From positions 1-64,000 of the forward strand of contig CAVTWT010000025.1 in NCBI GenBank assembly GCA_963738425.1: DNA of 64,000 bases, given 5' to 3'. Shown here one piece after another: positions 49,210-58,113 of the stretch. Position numbers and translations under genes: made by a program. The notes beneath the pieces are model-generated. The model was given only the letters and a program-made list of their open reading frames with translations. It ran no database searches and was not told the origin of the DNA. This stretch comes from CADEEN01 sp963738425. Its GTDB lineage: Bacteria > Pseudomonadota > Gammaproteobacteria > Burkholderiales > Burkholderiaceae_C. Position 1 is the first letter of the stretch; each line of letters starts with the position of its first letter.

Positions 49210-50667
49210 TCAAGCGTTGTTGCGCGCGTCGTAGAAGTTGGACAGCGCCTGCAACTGCTGCGCGACGGCGCTCGACAGGCCATTCAACTGGCCCATGTTG
49301 CGATCGAGCGCGGTGTACTGCGCGCGCAGGCGCCGCTCGGTGGAGGCCAGGCGCGCTTCCATCTGGTCCTGGCGCTCTTCGTTGCGGTCGATGCGCGCTT
49401 GCAGGCTGCCCTTGCGCGTGTCGAACGCGCCTTCCGGCCCGAGCAGCACGTCGCCGAGTTCCTTGAAGCGGCGCATGAAGCCGCTGTCGGCGTTGGTCGC
49501 TCCGTCGGTGGCGAACAGCTTCTGCAACTCGCCCAGATTGGCCAGGCCGTTGTCCAATTCGCTGGCGCGGATCGCCAGCGTGCCGTCGCGCTGCAGCGAC
49601 AGGCCCACGTCCGAAAGACGGCCAAAGACAGAGGAGGCCGACGAAGAATCGTTCAACACCGCGCGCATCTGGCGCTGGATGCCGAGCACGAGGCTGTCGC
49701 CCTGCATCGGGCCGCCGGTCTGGCTGGCTTCGTTGAAGCTCGTCTGCGTGCGGATGTAGTTGGCCAGCTCGTTGTACGACTTGACAAAGTCCTCGACCGC
49801 GGTCTTCACGGCCGCGCTGTCGGCGGCCACGGTCACTTCCACCGGCGCGGTGGTCGTCTTGACGAGCTTCAAGCTCACGCCGTCGGAGACATCGGTCAGC
49901 GTGTTGCTGGCCGACTCGACGTCGATGCCGTTGATGGTCGCCAGGGCGTTGGCCGCGCGCTGGTTGAATGTCATCGGCGACGCCGATCGCGCATCGAAGG
50001 CCAGTGCCGACAAGCCGTTGGTGGCGACGCCATCGTCCGTGGTTTCCGCAGCGGTGATCCGAAAGCCGTTCTCGGCGCCACTGTCTTTGGAGCGTATCGC
50101 CAGGCGCGAACCGTTGGCGTCGTTGATGACGGTGGCGGTGACGCCGGCGTTGGCCGCATTGATCTTGTCGCGCACTTCGGCCAGCGTGTCGTCTTCGGCG
50201 CCGAGCGTGACCGTGACGGCCGTCGCGCCAGCCTTGGCGTCGAAGCCGCTGACGGTGGGCGTGCCGGTGTAGGTGCCGAGCTCGATGGTCAGCGTGCCGG
50301 GGCCGAAGACAGCCGGATCGGCGTCGTTGAAGCGGCGGCTGGAAACGGTCTGTGCCGCAGCGAGCTGCTGCACCTGCACCGCGTAGGCGCCGACGGCGGC
50401 GCCAGTGGCGGTGGTGATGGTGACGGCCGCATCGGCGCTGGCGCCGGTGGTGCGGTTCCACAGCGTGGCCGAGCTGAGGGCGGTAGCTTTGTCACGCATC
50501 GCCGAGACCATGCCCTGCATCTTGCCGAACTCCGACAGCTTGGTCGTGAGCTGCGTTTCCTGGCGTTCGAGCGCCACCAGCGGCTGGCGTTCGATGGCCA
50601 GCAACTGCGTGACGATGCTGTTGATGTCGAGTCCGCTGCCGATGCCGGCGGAGGTGATGGTGGCCAT
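49210..50667 (-). CDS. fliD: flagellar cap protein FliD
   Basis: 485 residues. N-terminal FliD domain (SAGIGSGLDINSIVTQLLAI, ERQETQLTTKLSEFGKMQGM) and C-terminal domain (LNDSSSASSVFGRLSDVGLS, then the coiled-coil tail LSSAVAQQLQALSNFYDAR). Forms the filament cap that inserts flagellin. Followed by fliS, fliT and ycgR. Confidence 0.93.
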   Translation of the reverse strand: MATITSAGIGSGLDINSIVTQLLAIERQPLVALERQETQLTTKLSEFGKMQGMVSAMRDKATALSSATLWNRTTGASADAAVTITTATGAAVGAYAVQVQQLAAAQTVSSRRFNDADPAVFGPGTLTIELGTYTGTPTVSGFDAKAGATAVTVTLGAEDDTLAEVRDKINAANAGVTATVINDANGSRLAIRSKDSGAENGFRITAAETTDDGVATNGLSALAFDARSASPMTFNQRAANALATINGIDVESASNTLTDVSDGVSLKLVKTTTAPVEVTVAADSAAVKTAVEDFVKSYNELANYIRTQTSFNEASQTGGPMQGDSLVLGIQRQMRAVLNDSSSASSVFGRLSDVGLSLQRDGTLAIRASELDNGLANLGELQKLFATDGATNADSGFMRRFKELGDVLLGPEGAFDTRKGSLQARIDRNEERQDQMEARLASTERRLRAQYTALDRNMGQLNGLSSAVAQQLQALSNFYDARNNA

Positions 50668-50782
50668 GTGTTGGTGTTCCGGTGACGGTCGTCGTCCGGT
50701 TTTCGGCAGCGCCTGGTGGCGGCTTGAGCGCGGGCGCTGGCGAAAACGTTTAGCAAATCACGCTGCGAGCATCCGCGGGTGT

Positions 50783-50955
50783 TCCAAGCGAATGCCGCGG
50801 AACCGGCTTTGCCGGGCCGCTGGCGTTCCTTGCAGGACGCGGGGCCGCAAGACGCGGCCCCTCCTCGTCCCGTCCGAGCCGACGCAGGTCGGCTCGGAGC
50901 CGCGGGCCTCGGCCCCTTGAGGGGAGCGGCGCAAGCCGCTCCGGGGGTGGGCCCA
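50783..50955 (-). repeat. interrupted long-form GC-rich repeat after the first flagellin gene
   Basis: The left part (CCGCGGAACCGGCTTTGCCGG) and right part (CCCCTTGAGGGG, GAGCGGCGCAAGCCGCTC) match the two ends of the long-form repeat but are split by ~85 bp. That insert holds two more hairpins, including a perfect CCGAGCCGAC/GTCGGCTCGG stem (50874-50897). It lies just after the flagellin stop on the - strand and may end transcription. No gene lies in 50668-50958. Confidence 0.6.
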
Positions 50956-50958
50956 TTT

Positions 50959-51786
50959 CTAGCGTTGGAGCAGCGACAGCACCTGCTGCGGCAACTGGTT
51001 GGCCTGCGCCACCATCGCGTTGCCGGCCTGTTGCAGGATCTGAGCCCGCGCCAGGGCTGCGGTTTCGGCGGCGAAGTCGGCGTCCATGATGCGCGAGCGT
51101 GCAGCGGCCTGGTTTTCAGCCGAGACTTGCAGCGTGGCGATCACCGCTTCGAAGCGGTTCTGCGCTGCGCCGTAGAGCGCGCGCTCGCCGTTGACCGTGT
51201 CGAGCGCGGCGTCGAGGTTGGTCAGGGCCAGCGTCGAGGCGGCGACCGTGGTCAGGCCACCGCCGGTCACGGCGGTGATGGTGGCATCGGCGGACATGTC
51301 GGCGGTGGTGATCGTCACCGTCTCGCCGCTGTTGGCGCCGACCTGGAAGTCCTGCGCCCCGGCGCCGGCGGAGAGAATCGCAATGCCGTTGAAACGCGTC
51401 GAGCCGATGGTGCGCGTGATCTCCGCGCTCAGTTCCTGGTATTCGGCGTCGAGGCTGGCACGGTCGCTGACGCCGTTGGTGGCGTTGGCCGACTGCACGG
51501 CCAGCTCGCGCATGCGCTGCATCATTTCCGAGAGCTTGCCCAACGCGCCTTCAGCGGTCTGCGCCAGCGAGATGCCGTCGTTGGCGTTGCGCACGGCAAC
51601 GTTCATGCCGCGCACCTGCGCGTTCATGCGTTCGGCGATGGCCAGGCCGGCAGCGTCGTCCTTGGCGCTGTTGACGCGCAGGCCCGACGACAGGCGCTGC
51701 ATCGACGTCGCCAGCGAAGACTGGGACATCGACAGGTTGCGTTGCGCGTTCAGCGAAACGAGGTTGGTATTGATGGTTTGGGGCAT
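50959..51786 (-). CDS. fliC: flagellin, copy 1
   Basis: 275 residues from ATG 51786 (MPQTINTNLVSLNAQRN). Conserved D0/D1 ends (SLATSMQRLSSGLRVNSAKD; ILQQAGNAMVAQANQLPQQV) with a very short central domain, so the filament surface domain is minimal. Near-duplicate of the next gene. A GCCGATCA sequence on the - strand at 51894-51901 matches a sigma-28 -10 but has no good -35. Confidence 0.92.
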   Translation of the reverse strand: MPQTINTNLVSLNAQRNLSMSQSSLATSMQRLSSGLRVNSAKDDAAGLAIAERMNAQVRGMNVAVRNANDGISLAQTAEGALGKLSEMMQRMRELAVQSANATNGVSDRASLDAEYQELSAEITRTIGSTRFNGIAILSAGAGAQDFQVGANSGETVTITTADMSADATITAVTGGGLTTVAASTLALTNLDAALDTVNGERALYGAAQNRFEAVIATLQVSAENQAAARSRIMDADFAAETAALARAQILQQAGNAMVAQANQLPQQVLSLLQR

Positions 51787-51930
51787 GTTGAGCACTCCTA
51801 GAGAATCGATCACTCCCGGCGCGAGTGCCGGCCCTGCGTCCAGGCCATGCAGGTCGAACGCTGGTGATCATTGTGTGAAGTGCTTGAGTGCCGTGATCGG
51901 CCGAACAACAGCCGGAAAGCCCCGCAAAAG

Positions 51931-51966
51931 AAAAGCCCGCCTCGACGCGAAGGTCGAAGCGGGCTT
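51931..51966 (-). terminator. rho-independent terminator of the second flagellin gene
   Basis: Read on the - strand: AAGCCCGC, an 18-base loop that is itself partly self-complementary (TTCGACC...), then GCGGGCTT followed by TTCTTTT. Located 36 bp after the fliC copy 2 stop. Confidence 0.8.
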
Positions 51967-52002
51967 GTAGTGCGGCTCAGGCGAGCCGCTCCCTCTCGTT
52001 GC

Positions 52003-52827
52003 TTAGCGCAGGAGCGACAGCACCTGCTGCGGCAACTGGTTGGCTTGGGCGATCATCGCCGAGCCGGCCTGCTGCAGGATCTGGGCGCGCGACAGGTTGG
52101 CCGTTTCCGCCGCGAAGTCGGCGTCGGTGATGCGGCTCTTCGCAGCGGCCTGGTTCTCGGCCGAGACTTGCAGCGTGCCGATGACCGACTCGAAGCGGTT
52201 TTGCGACGCGCCGTACAGTGCACGCTCGCCGTTCACCGTGTCCAGCGCGGTATCGATGTTGGTCAGCGCGGTGTTCGCGGCAACCAGCGTGTCCACGCCG
52301 CCACCGGTGACGGCCGTGATACCGGCGTTGGTGGACATGTTGGTCGTCGTGATCGTGACCGTCTCGCCGTTGTTGGCGCCGACCTGGAAGACCTTGGCAC
52401 CGGAATCAGCCGCCAGGATGGCTTGGCCGTTGAACTTGGTGGAGGTCAGCGTGCGGCCGATTTCGGCAGCCAGTTCGGTGTACTCGGCGTCGAGGTTGGC
52501 GCGGTCGCTGGTGCCGTTGGTCGCGTTGGCCGACTGCACCGCCAGTTCACGCATGCGTTGCAGCATGTCGCCGACCTTGCCGAGCGCGCCTTCAGCCGTC
52601 TGCGACATCGAGATTGCGTCGTTGGCGTTGCGGATTGCGACGTTCATGCCGCGCACTTGGGCGCCCATGCGCTCGGCGATCGCCAGGCCGGCAGCATCGT
52701 CCTTGGCGCTGTTGACACGCAGGCCTGAAGACAGGCGCTGCATCGAGGTCGCGAGCGAAGATTGCGACGCCGAGGCGTTGCGCTGGGCGTTCATCGACAC
52801 GAGGTTGGTATTGATCGTCATCGCCAT
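52003..52827 (-). CDS. fliC: flagellin, copy 2
   Basis: 274 residues from ATG 52827 (MAMTINTNLVSMNAQRNASA). It differs from copy 1 mainly in the centre (ADSGAKVFQVGANNGE, STNAGITAVTGGGVDTL) and is otherwise almost colinear, so the pair arose by tandem duplication. It has its own terminator and a sigma-28-like promoter, so it may be the main filament protein. Confidence 0.93.
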   Translation of the reverse strand: MAMTINTNLVSMNAQRNASASQSSLATSMQRLSSGLRVNSAKDDAAGLAIAERMGAQVRGMNVAIRNANDAISMSQTAEGALGKVGDMLQRMRELAVQSANATNGTSDRANLDAEYTELAAEIGRTLTSTKFNGQAILAADSGAKVFQVGANNGETVTITTTNMSTNAGITAVTGGGVDTLVAANTALTNIDTALDTVNGERALYGASQNRFESVIGTLQVSAENQAAAKSRITDADFAAETANLSRAQILQQAGSAMIAQANQLPQQVLSLLR

Positions 52828-52926
52828 GGTGGGGCTCCAAAAGTTACGGTGGTTTGATTTCCTGAACCGGCCGGTCGGCCGGTCGGGTTGTCGTCCCCGG
52901 TTTGAATTGGTTGGGGCCGTGCACCT

Positions 52927-52954
52927 TTTTCGGTCAGCCGCGGCGCGAACTTGA
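52927..52954 (-). promoter_or_regulatory. sigma-28 (FliA)-like promoter of flagellin copy 2
   Basis: On the - strand TCAAGTTC (52954-52947) and ACCGAAAA (52934-52927) are 12 bp apart, close to the TAAAGTTT-N11-GCCGATAA consensus. About 100 bp upstream of the flagellin ATG, in the gap after the sensor-kinase gene. Confidence 0.5.
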
Positions 52955-52971
52955 GACGCGCGATCTGCGCA

Positions 52972-54831
52972 CTATTTCGCGGCTGCGGCCGCTATCGCGC
53001 TTTGGCCTGCCGGCGGTGGTTCGTGCACTGCAGGGGCAGCACCGCGCGCCAGGGTGTGGGCCAGTGCATCCAGCGTCACCGGCTTGGACAGGAAGCCGTT
53101 CATGCCGGCATCGAAGCAGCGCACGCGTGTCTCAGCATAGGCATCGGCGGTCAGCGCGATGATCGGCAGCGAGGCCTTGTCGCCGGGCAGCGCGCGGATG
53201 GCGCGCGTGGCCGCCATGCCGTCGAGTTCGGGCATGTGCAGATCCATCAGCACGAGATCGAAGTCACCGTGCTGCACGGCCTGCACCGCGGCGCGGCCGT
53301 CGTGTGCGAACTGCGCTTCATGGCCGAGGTGGGCGACCATCGCCGCCAAGACCTCGCAATTGACCTCGTTGTCTTCGGCCACCAGCAGGTTCAGTGGCCG
53401 CGATCCGCCGGACGGCGCCAAAGGCAGCAGGGTGGGGCTGGCCGCATGCGCTGGCGCTTCGCGCAGCGGCAGCCGCAGCTCGAAGCGGCTGCCCTGGCCG
53501 GGCGTGCTCTGGACCACGATGTCACCGCCCATCAGCCGCGCCAGGTTGCGCGAAATTTCCAGGCCGAGGCCGGTGCCGCCGTGGCGGCGCGACGTGGAGT
53601 CGTCGCCCTGCGTGAAGCGCTGGAACAGGCGCGACAGCGTGGCCGCGTTCATGCCGACGCCGGTGTCGATGACGGCGATGCAGAGCTGGCCGTCGTGCGC
53701 GAGCAGTTGCAGGCTGACGCGGCCTTGGTCGGTGAACTTGATGGCGTTGGACAGCAGGTTGAACAGCACCTGGCGCACGCGCGTGCCATCGAGCAGCACC
53801 CGCGCCGGCAGCGCCGGATCGACCTGCGTGTCCAGCGTCAGGCCGCGCGCCACAGCCGATGTCGTCATCAGGGCCTGCACATCGGCCGCCAGTTCCTGCG
53901 GCGAGACCGCGTCTTCGTGCAGGCGCAGCGTGCCGGCCTCCAGGCGCGCCGCATCGAGCACGTCGTTCAGGATGTCGAGCAGGTGGCCGCCAGACTCGCG
54001 GGCGACGCGCAACTGGTGGTGCTGCGCTGGCGTCAGCGTTTCGCTTTCGAGCAGCTGCAGCATGCCCAGCAGCCCCTGGAACGGGGTGCGCAGTTCGTGG
54101 CTCATGTTGGCCAGGAAGGCGCTCTTGGCCACGCTCGCCTCTTCGGCCTTGCTGCGCGCCACGCGCAGATCGGCGGCGAGCGTCTCGAGTTCACGCCGGC
54201 GCAGCAGCTCGCGCCGCCACAGCGACAGCGCCAGCAGCGCGAAGCCGACCGAGGTGGCCGACAGCAGCACGGTCAGCAGCAGTCCGGCGCGGCCCTGCTC
54301 GCGCACCGTGCGGTAGTGCTGGCTGACCAGGGCGGAGGCGCTGTGCGAGGTTTCGATGACAAGCGAGTGGATCGGCGCGTTCAGCGGCTCCATGCGCGCC
54401 AGCAGGGACCGCGCGGCGCTGGCGTCGAACGGCAGGCTGGCCTGCGGCCCGAGCACACGGTCGGCCTCCTGCACGAAGCCCTGCACGCCCGCCAGCACGC
54501 GGGCGAACTCGGCCTTGTCGGGCACCAGGCGACGCACCCGCTCCGAGTCCAGCAGGTCGACGCGGCTGATGAAGATGTCGTAGCGCAACTGCACCGCATC
54601 GCGGTCGGGCACGGTGGCATGCGCTGCGTCCTGCAGCGCGGCATGCAGCCGCAGCGACTCGACCTGCAGCTGCGCCATGCTGATCTGAAGGAAGTCGTTC
54701 TGGTACTGCACCGTGGTGTCGAGCAGGCTGTGCTGGCGCCACTGCGTCCAGGCCACCGCGGCCAGCGCCAGCAGCAGTGCCAGCGCGCCGGCCCAGACGT
54801 AACGCCGCTGCGATGTGGCAACGCTGCTCAC
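52972..54831 (-). CDS. membrane hybrid sensor histidine kinase with receiver domain
   Basis: About 619 residues from GTG 54831, whose GTGA overlaps the previous stop. Two transmembrane helices (~11-28 and ~182-205) enclose a helical periplasmic sensor. Then come a short coiled coil, the phosphoacceptor SHELRTPF, an ATPase domain (FNLLSNAIKFTDQG, DTGVGM, GTGLGLEIS) and a C-terminal receiver with phospho-Asp in LVLMDLHMPELDG and Lys in FLSKPVTL. No HPt domain is present, so signal must pass through a separate protein. The overlap with the upstream secreted protein suggests a joint sensory unit. Position next to the flagellar genes hints at motility or surface control, but that is unproven. Confidence 0.88.
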   Translation of the reverse strand: MSSVATSQRRYVWAGALALLLALAAVAWTQWRQHSLLDTTVQYQNDFLQISMAQLQVESLRLHAALQDAAHATVPDRDAVQLRYDIFISRVDLLDSERVRRLVPDKAEFARVLAGVQGFVQEADRVLGPQASLPFDASAARSLLARMEPLNAPIHSLVIETSHSASALVSQHYRTVREQGRAGLLLTVLLSATSVGFALLALSLWRRELLRRRELETLAADLRVARSKAEEASVAKSAFLANMSHELRTPFQGLLGMLQLLESETLTPAQHHQLRVARESGGHLLDILNDVLDAARLEAGTLRLHEDAVSPQELAADVQALMTTSAVARGLTLDTQVDPALPARVLLDGTRVRQVLFNLLSNAIKFTDQGRVSLQLLAHDGQLCIAVIDTGVGMNAATLSRLFQRFTQGDDSTSRRHGGTGLGLEISRNLARLMGGDIVVQSTPGQGSRFELRLPLREAPAHAASPTLLPLAPSGGSRPLNLLVAEDNEVNCEVLAAMVAHLGHEAQFAHDGRAAVQAVQHGDFDLVLMDLHMPELDGMAATRAIRALPGDKASLPIIALTADAYAETRVRCFDAGMNGFLSKPVTLDALAHTLARGAAPAVHEPPPAGQSAIAAAAAK

Positions 54832-55349
54832 ACCCACTCGATCCGCTTCAGTTGCCAGATGCAGCGGCTGAAATAGGTGGTGGTGCGCAGCTGCGGCTGT
54901 TCGTCGAACGGGTAGATCACGAACAGCGGCCCTTTTTCGCGCACCGACATCGGCTTGCCGTTGAACAGGTGCGCCACCACCACGTCGAAGCGGCGCGCGT
55001 CGTCCACGGGAATCTCCACCCGGTAGTCATTGAGCGCCGTGCAGCGCAGGTTGCCGTCCGCACCGGCGTCGGCGCCGGCCGCCTCCAGGACATCACGCAG
55101 CAGCGGACCGCTGAACTCGCTGGCACCGCTGTACCACGGCGTGTTGGAAACGATCTTGCGCTGGGGCAGCTGCTGCAGCGCGGCCAGGTCGAAGGTCTTG
55201 CGTCCGTTTTGTGCTGGCGGGCCGAGGCGCGGCCCGCTGATCGTGAGCACGGGGACCGGCGGGGTTGCGGCCAATGTGCCGATGGCCGGGCAGGACAGCA
55301 GCCAGGGCAAGGCCAGCACGCGGCGTCGGGGAAGGAGGGGACGGCTCAT
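54828..55349 (-). CDS. secreted sulfite-oxidase-fold protein, probably non-catalytic
   Basis: 173 residues from ATG 55349. An Arg-rich leader (RPLLPRRRVLALPWLL) predicts export. The body matches a short oxidoreductase molybdopterin-binding fold: LTISGP, FDLAALQQLPQRKI, SEFSGPLLRDVLEAAGA, LNDYRVEIPVDDARRFDVVV and LFVIYPFDE. The Cys that binds molybdenum in sulfite oxidases is not found where expected (KIVSNTPWYSG). It may therefore serve as a ligand-binding or sensory partner of the overlapping hybrid kinase (inference). Confidence 0.7.
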   Translation of the reverse strand: MSRPLLPRRRVLALPWLLSCPAIGTLAATPPVPVLTISGPRLGPPAQNGRKTFDLAALQQLPQRKIVSNTPWYSGASEFSGPLLRDVLEAAGADAGADGNLRCTALNDYRVEIPVDDARRFDVVVAHLFNGKPMSVREKGPLFVIYPFDEQPQLRTTTYFSRCIWQLKRIEWV

Positions 55350-55524
55350 CGATCTGCTCGACAAAAAAGCAAAGCGTGCATTGTGGGGTGAGCCTGGGGG
55401 GCTCGATCAACCCGGATCGGCCCGCTGTCTGCCGCAAGCCCTGGCGTGCGATGTTTGGCACCTCGGGCCGGCATGGGCTTTGCAGGCTCCCAGGCCGCGG
55501 GGCCTGCCCTGATAAGCTGATTGG

Positions 55525-57264
55525 ATGGTCTCTGCCGTGACCCCGCCCGAGGTGAATCCCAGCCTCCAGACCGATACGCCGAGCGCGTTGCCGGTGGGTG
55601 CGCGTGTGGCCGAGTTCGAGATCCGTGGCGTGCTCGGCAGCGGCGGTTTCGGCATCGTCTACCTGGCCTGGGACCATGCGCTCGAGCGCGAAGTGGCACT
55701 GAAGGAATACATGCCGGGCACGCTGGCCGGCCGCGGCGGTGATCTCTCGGTGTCGGTGCGCTCGGTCTCGATGGCCGAAACCTTTGCCCTCGGTCTGCGC
55801 TCGTTCGTCAACGAAGCGCGCATGCTGGCCCGCTTCGACCATCCGTCGCTGGTCAAGGTCTACCGTTTCTGGGAAGACAACGGCACCGCCTACATGGTGA
55901 TGCCTTACTACAAGGGCCGCACGCTGCGCAAGGTGCGCGCCGGCATGGTGCTGCCGCCGGGGCAGGGCGCCTGCCGCAGCGTGCTCGACGCGCTGCTGTC
56001 GGCGCTCGAAGTGCTGCACAAGGAAGGCGTGTTCCACCGCGACATCGCGCCGGACAACATCCTGATCGGCGACGACGGCGTGCCGGTGCTGCTCGATTTC
56101 GGTGCAGCGCGGCACGTCATCGAGGGCGGCAACCAGAAGGCGCTGACCTCGATCATGAAGCCGCACTTCGCGCCGCTCGAGCAATACGCCGACCAGAGCG
56201 CGATGCGCCAGGGCCCGTGGACCGATCTCTACGCGCTCGGCGGCACGGTCTATTTCCTGCTCACCGGCCGCGAGCCGGTGCCCGCCGCCTCGCGCGCCCT
56301 GCACGACGACCAGCCGCGCCTGGGCGAACTGGGCCTCGAAGACTGTTCGCCGCACTTCCTGGCCACGATCGACTGGATGATGGCCATCAAGCCGCCCGAG
56401 CGGCCGCAGAGCGTGCACATGCTGCGCGATGTGCTCGAAGGCCGCATCACCGTGCCCGGCCGTGCGGCGCGTGAGCGCACGCAGCCGGGCATCGCTTCGC
56501 GCGACACGGTCGACATCCTGACCTCGCCGGGCGATCTCGCGCCCGAGCCCGAGGCCAACGATGCGGTGTCACCCACCGTGGTGATGCCGCGCGTGGTGAC
56601 GCCCGAACCGCTGCCACAGCCGGCGCAGGCGACGGCGCCGGTGGCCCCGACGGCGTCCGAGTCGCTGCTGCCGCGCCGCTCGTCGGTGGCCGTGCTCGCC
56701 GCGCTGGTGGTGGCCAATGTGCTGGCCTGGTGGTGGTACACGCGCAGCGAGGCGCCGGCGCGTGCCGAGCTGGCGCCTGTTGCCGCCGCAGCGCCGTCGC
56801 CGACCGCGATCGCAGCGCCGGCGGCCAGCGCTGCAGTGATGACCGCGCCGGGCCTGGCTGCGAGCGCGCCAGTGGCCGCCGCGCGGCCCGCCGATGGTGG
56901 CGGCAATGAAACCATCCTCTCTGTGCTGCCGGCGCGCGCGCCGCGCGTGCCCGCAAACGCGGCGTCTGCTGCCACGCTGCCCACCGCCGCATCGGCGCCG
57001 GTGCGTGGGCTCGACGCGCCGCTGCCGCGCGTCGCCCCGCTCGACCCGGCTGCGCCGCGCGTGGCCGATGCCACGGCAGGCCGCACCGTCAAGCCCCTCG
57101 GTGCCGAGTCCACCGACCCGCGTGCACGTTGCGGTGAGCGCAACTTCTTCTCGCTGCTGCTGTGCATGAAGCGCGAGTGCCAGAACCCTGCCGTCAGCGC
57201 GCACCCCGAGTGCGTGAAGCTGCGCGAGCAGGAAGCCACACAGACTTCCGGCTCCGAGCGCTAG
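55525..57264 (+). CDS. membrane Ser/Thr protein kinase (PknB-like) with Cys-rich tail
   Basis: 579 residues. The kinase domain (residues ~29-310) has glycine loop GSGGFG (38-43), ATP-binding Lys60, catalytic HRDIAPDN (His171-Arg-Asp173) and DFG (191-193). A linker leads to one transmembrane helix near 386-405 (VLAALVVANVLAWWWY), then an Ala/Pro-rich extracytoplasmic stretch. The last ~45 residues have four spaced Cys (RCGERNFFSLLLC...RECQNP...HPEC). Its targets are unknown. It ends four bases into the convergent DUF924 gene. Confidence 0.88.
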   Translation: MVSAVTPPEVNPSLQTDTPSALPVGARVAEFEIRGVLGSGGFGIVYLAWDHALEREVALKEYMPGTLAGRGGDLSVSVRSVSMAETFALGLRSFVNEARMLARFDHPSLVKVYRFWEDNGTAYMVMPYYKGRTLRKVRAGMVLPPGQGACRSVLDALLSALEVLHKEGVFHRDIAPDNILIGDDGVPVLLDFGAARHVIEGGNQKALTSIMKPHFAPLEQYADQSAMRQGPWTDLYALGGTVYFLLTGREPVPAASRALHDDQPRLGELGLEDCSPHFLATIDWMMAIKPPERPQSVHMLRDVLEGRITVPGRAARERTQPGIASRDTVDILTSPGDLAPEPEANDAVSPTVVMPRVVTPEPLPQPAQATAPVAPTASESLLPRRSSVAVLAALVVANVLAWWWYTRSEAPARAELAPVAAAAPSPTAIAAPAASAAVMTAPGLAASAPVAAARPADGGGNETILSVLPARAPRVPANAASAATLPTAASAPVRGLDAPLPRVAPLDPAAPRVADATAGRTVKPLGAESTDPRARCGERNFFSLLLCMKRECQNPAVSAHPECVKLREQEATQTSGSER

Positions 57265-57839
57265 AAGCGAGAGCCCGGCTGCTGCAGGAACTGCAGTTCT
57301 TCAGCGCTGGAATGGCGGCCGAGCACTGCATTGCGGTGCGGAAAGCGGCCGAAGCGCTCGATGACCTCGGCATGGCGGCGCGCGTAGTCCTCGAATTGGG
57401 CCAGCGACGCATCGGCGCCCGTCAAGGCGGCGAACAGTCGAAGCGACTCGGCCTGCGTCAAGCGGTCCTCGGCATGCTCGAATGGCAGATAGGTAAACAC
57501 GCGGTGCAGCGGCGGCAGCTGTTGATCGTCGCCGCTGGCCACCATCCTGCGTGCTGCGGCAAGCGCCAGCGCATCGCCGGCAAACGCGCGCGGCGAGTCG
57601 CGAAAGATGTTGCGCGTGAACTGGTCGAGCACGATCACCTGCGCTAAGGCGCTGCTCGCCTCCTGCGCCCAGGCGGCCAGTCCGCCGGTCAGCGCGTCAT
57701 CGACCAGTGCACCGAAGCGCTCGGCAATCCGCTGGTCGAAACCCACGTCCTTGCGGAACCATTCGTCGCGCGGCGAGGCGCTGCCAGCGAACCAGAAGCT
57801 CAGCACCTCGGCGGCGCGCGGGTCCACGGCGTTGCTCAT
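57261..57839 (-). CDS. DUF924-family protein
   Basis: 192 residues from ATG 57839, overlapping the upstream GNAT stop (ATGA). Typical DUF924 landmarks are AAEVLSFWFAG, DEWFRKDVGFDQRIAERFG, VIVLDQFTRNIFRDSPRAFA and a final RFPHRNAVLGR. An all-helical TPR-like cytoplasmic protein of unknown function, widespread in proteobacteria. Confidence 0.87.
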   Translation of the reverse strand: MSNAVDPRAAEVLSFWFAGSASPRDEWFRKDVGFDQRIAERFGALVDDALTGGLAAWAQEASSALAQVIVLDQFTRNIFRDSPRAFAGDALALAAARRMVASGDDQQLPPLHRVFTYLPFEHAEDRLTQAESLRLFAALTGADASLAQFEDYARRHAEVIERFGRFPHRNAVLGRHSSAEELQFLQQPGSRF

Positions 57840-58108
57840 CCGTTGAGCAGGTCGAGGGTTTCGGGGTGGCGCTGCATGTAGACCTCGGCATAGCTGCAAT
57901 CGGGCCGCACCTTGAGACCCTGGGCCCGCGCATGGTCGAGCGCGGCCTGCACCAGCAGGGCGGCAATGCCGCGCCCGCGCAGCACCTGCGGCACGCCGGT
58001 GTGGGTGAGCATCATCACCTTGCCGAAGACGCGGTACTGGCAGACGCAGAGGTGGCCATCGACGGTGGCTTCGAAGCGCGAGGCGGCGGTGTTGTGGTGG
58101 ATGTCCAT
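57836..58108 (-). CDS. small GNAT-type N-acetyltransferase (YidJ/Gtn-like)
   Basis: 90 residues from ATG 58108. A minimal GNAT fold: HLCVCQYRVFGKVMMLTHTG, the acetyl-CoA loop VLRGRGIAALLVQAALDHAR and KVRPDCSYAEVYMQRHPET. Matches the short acetyltransferase family (COG2388-like), which lacks the N-terminal part of ordinary GNATs. Lies between the peptidase gene and DUF924 on the same strand. Confidence 0.82.
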   Translation of the reverse strand: MDIHHNTAASRFEATVDGHLCVCQYRVFGKVMMLTHTGVPQVLRGRGIAALLVQAALDHARAQGLKVRPDCSYAEVYMQRHPETLDLLNG

Positions 58109-58113
58109 CAAGT

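Noticed and set aside
51787..51930. Full sigma-28 promoter for flagellin copy 1
   Set aside because: The -10-like GCCGATCA is good, but no -35 element is present at an acceptable distance.
55093..56418. A 441-codon - strand frame over the Ser/Thr kinase
   Set aside because: It covers the kinase catalytic motifs on the opposite strand and is His/Arg/Gln-rich shadow.
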